Shown: positions 63,939 through 64,000 of the stretch, piece after piece | How the letters are laid out: each line of letters begins with the position of its first letter | Position numbering within the stretch: position 1 is the stretch's first letter | From: Ureibacillus terrenus | GTDB taxonomy: Bacteria; Bacillota; Bacilli; Bacillales_A; Planococcaceae | Direction: 5' to 3' | NCBI RefSeq assembly: GCF_006569205.1 | Contig: NZ_VIGD01000005.1 | Coordinates: 62,001 to 126,000, forward strand | DNA length: 64,000 bases | Notes under the pieces: generated by a model | What the model saw: the letters and a program-made list of their open reading frames with translations, nothing else | The model's database searches: none | Told to the model about the DNA's origin: nothing | Made by a program: the position numbers and the translations under genes

Positions 63939-64000
63939 TCATTTCCGGTAAAATCTCAGCAGATCCTCCGCCAATTTGTGCGCATCCACCTGATATTGGC
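63939..64000 (-). CDS. flgM: C-terminal part of anti-sigma-D factor FlgM
   Basis: Only the last 20 codons are in the window; the 5' part is beyond base 64000. The tail QYQVDAHKLAEDLLRFYRK matches the FlgM C-terminus, the helix that inhibits sigma-D until the hook is complete. Position upstream of flgN supports the call. Confidence 0.85.
   Translation of the reverse strand, partial: QYQVDAHKLAEDLLRFYRK

Overview
The window reads as a chromosomal segment of a motile, aerobic, spore-forming-type Bacillales bacterium. Gene content and order closely follow Bacillus subtilis (yitS/yitU/yitV/yitW, yisK/yisL, addBA, ftsEX, ctpB/minJ, uvrBA, hpf, secA, prfB, and flgM to fliS with csrA-fliW). The NosL/D/Y/F genes, the ComK-like gene and the diverged lipoproteins would fit a Planococcaceae relative such as Ureibacillus or Lysinibacillus; that placement is inference. 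Almost everything is on the minus strand.

Layout. 1-4.1 kb: a nitrous-oxide-reductase accessory cluster (a NosL-like lipoprotein, then nosD, nosL, nosY, nosF) with no nosZ visible. 4.4-7.5 kb: a yitW/yitV/yitU/yitS block. 7.8-13.6 kb: a complete oligopeptide ABC transporter operon (ATPase, ATPase, permease, permease, binding protein). 14-19.1 kb: a DUF1259 gene, a membrane-anchored degenerate alpha-amylase-like protein, yisL, yisK and a DUF418 membrane protein. 19.1-26.4 kb: addA and addB. 26.5-29.1 kb: a VTT-family membrane protein and an XRE-cupin regulator divergent from azlCD. 29.2-35.8 kb: an envelope and division block (minJ, ctpB, a membrane thioredoxin, a coiled-coil LytM factor, ftsX, ftsE). 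36.4-45.6 kb: yvlB with an ECF-type promoter, an ECF-transporter S component, uvrA, uvrB, an IDEAL-domain protein, a comK homologue and a yhjD-like gene. 46-53.9 kb: prfB with its programmed frameshift, secA, an insertion-like stretch (pdxK, a tandem-repeat array, an EamA gene with a stop codon) and hpf. 54-64 kb: a PilZ protein and the late flagellar operon fliS, fliT, fliD, flaG, hag, csrA, fliW, DUF6470, flgL, flgK, flgN and the end of flgM.

How the genes work together. The ftsEX operon carries its own LytM/coiled-coil partner, which suggests ABC-gated cell-wall hydrolysis. The flagellar block carries the FliW-CsrA-Hag homeostasis circuit, including GGA motifs in the hag leader and a sigma-D promoter. 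uvrBA has a LexA-like box and yvlB a sigma-W-like promoter, so regulation as well as synteny matches the B. subtilis model.

The most unusual structure is a pair of intergenic tandem-repeat arrays (about 38.45-38.67 kb and 51.24-51.73 kb). Both are built on a strict 21-bp period with an alternating 42-bp higher-order unit around a TTGGGC core, and they lie in opposite orientations. The larger array sits exactly where the usual hpf-secA adjacency is broken.
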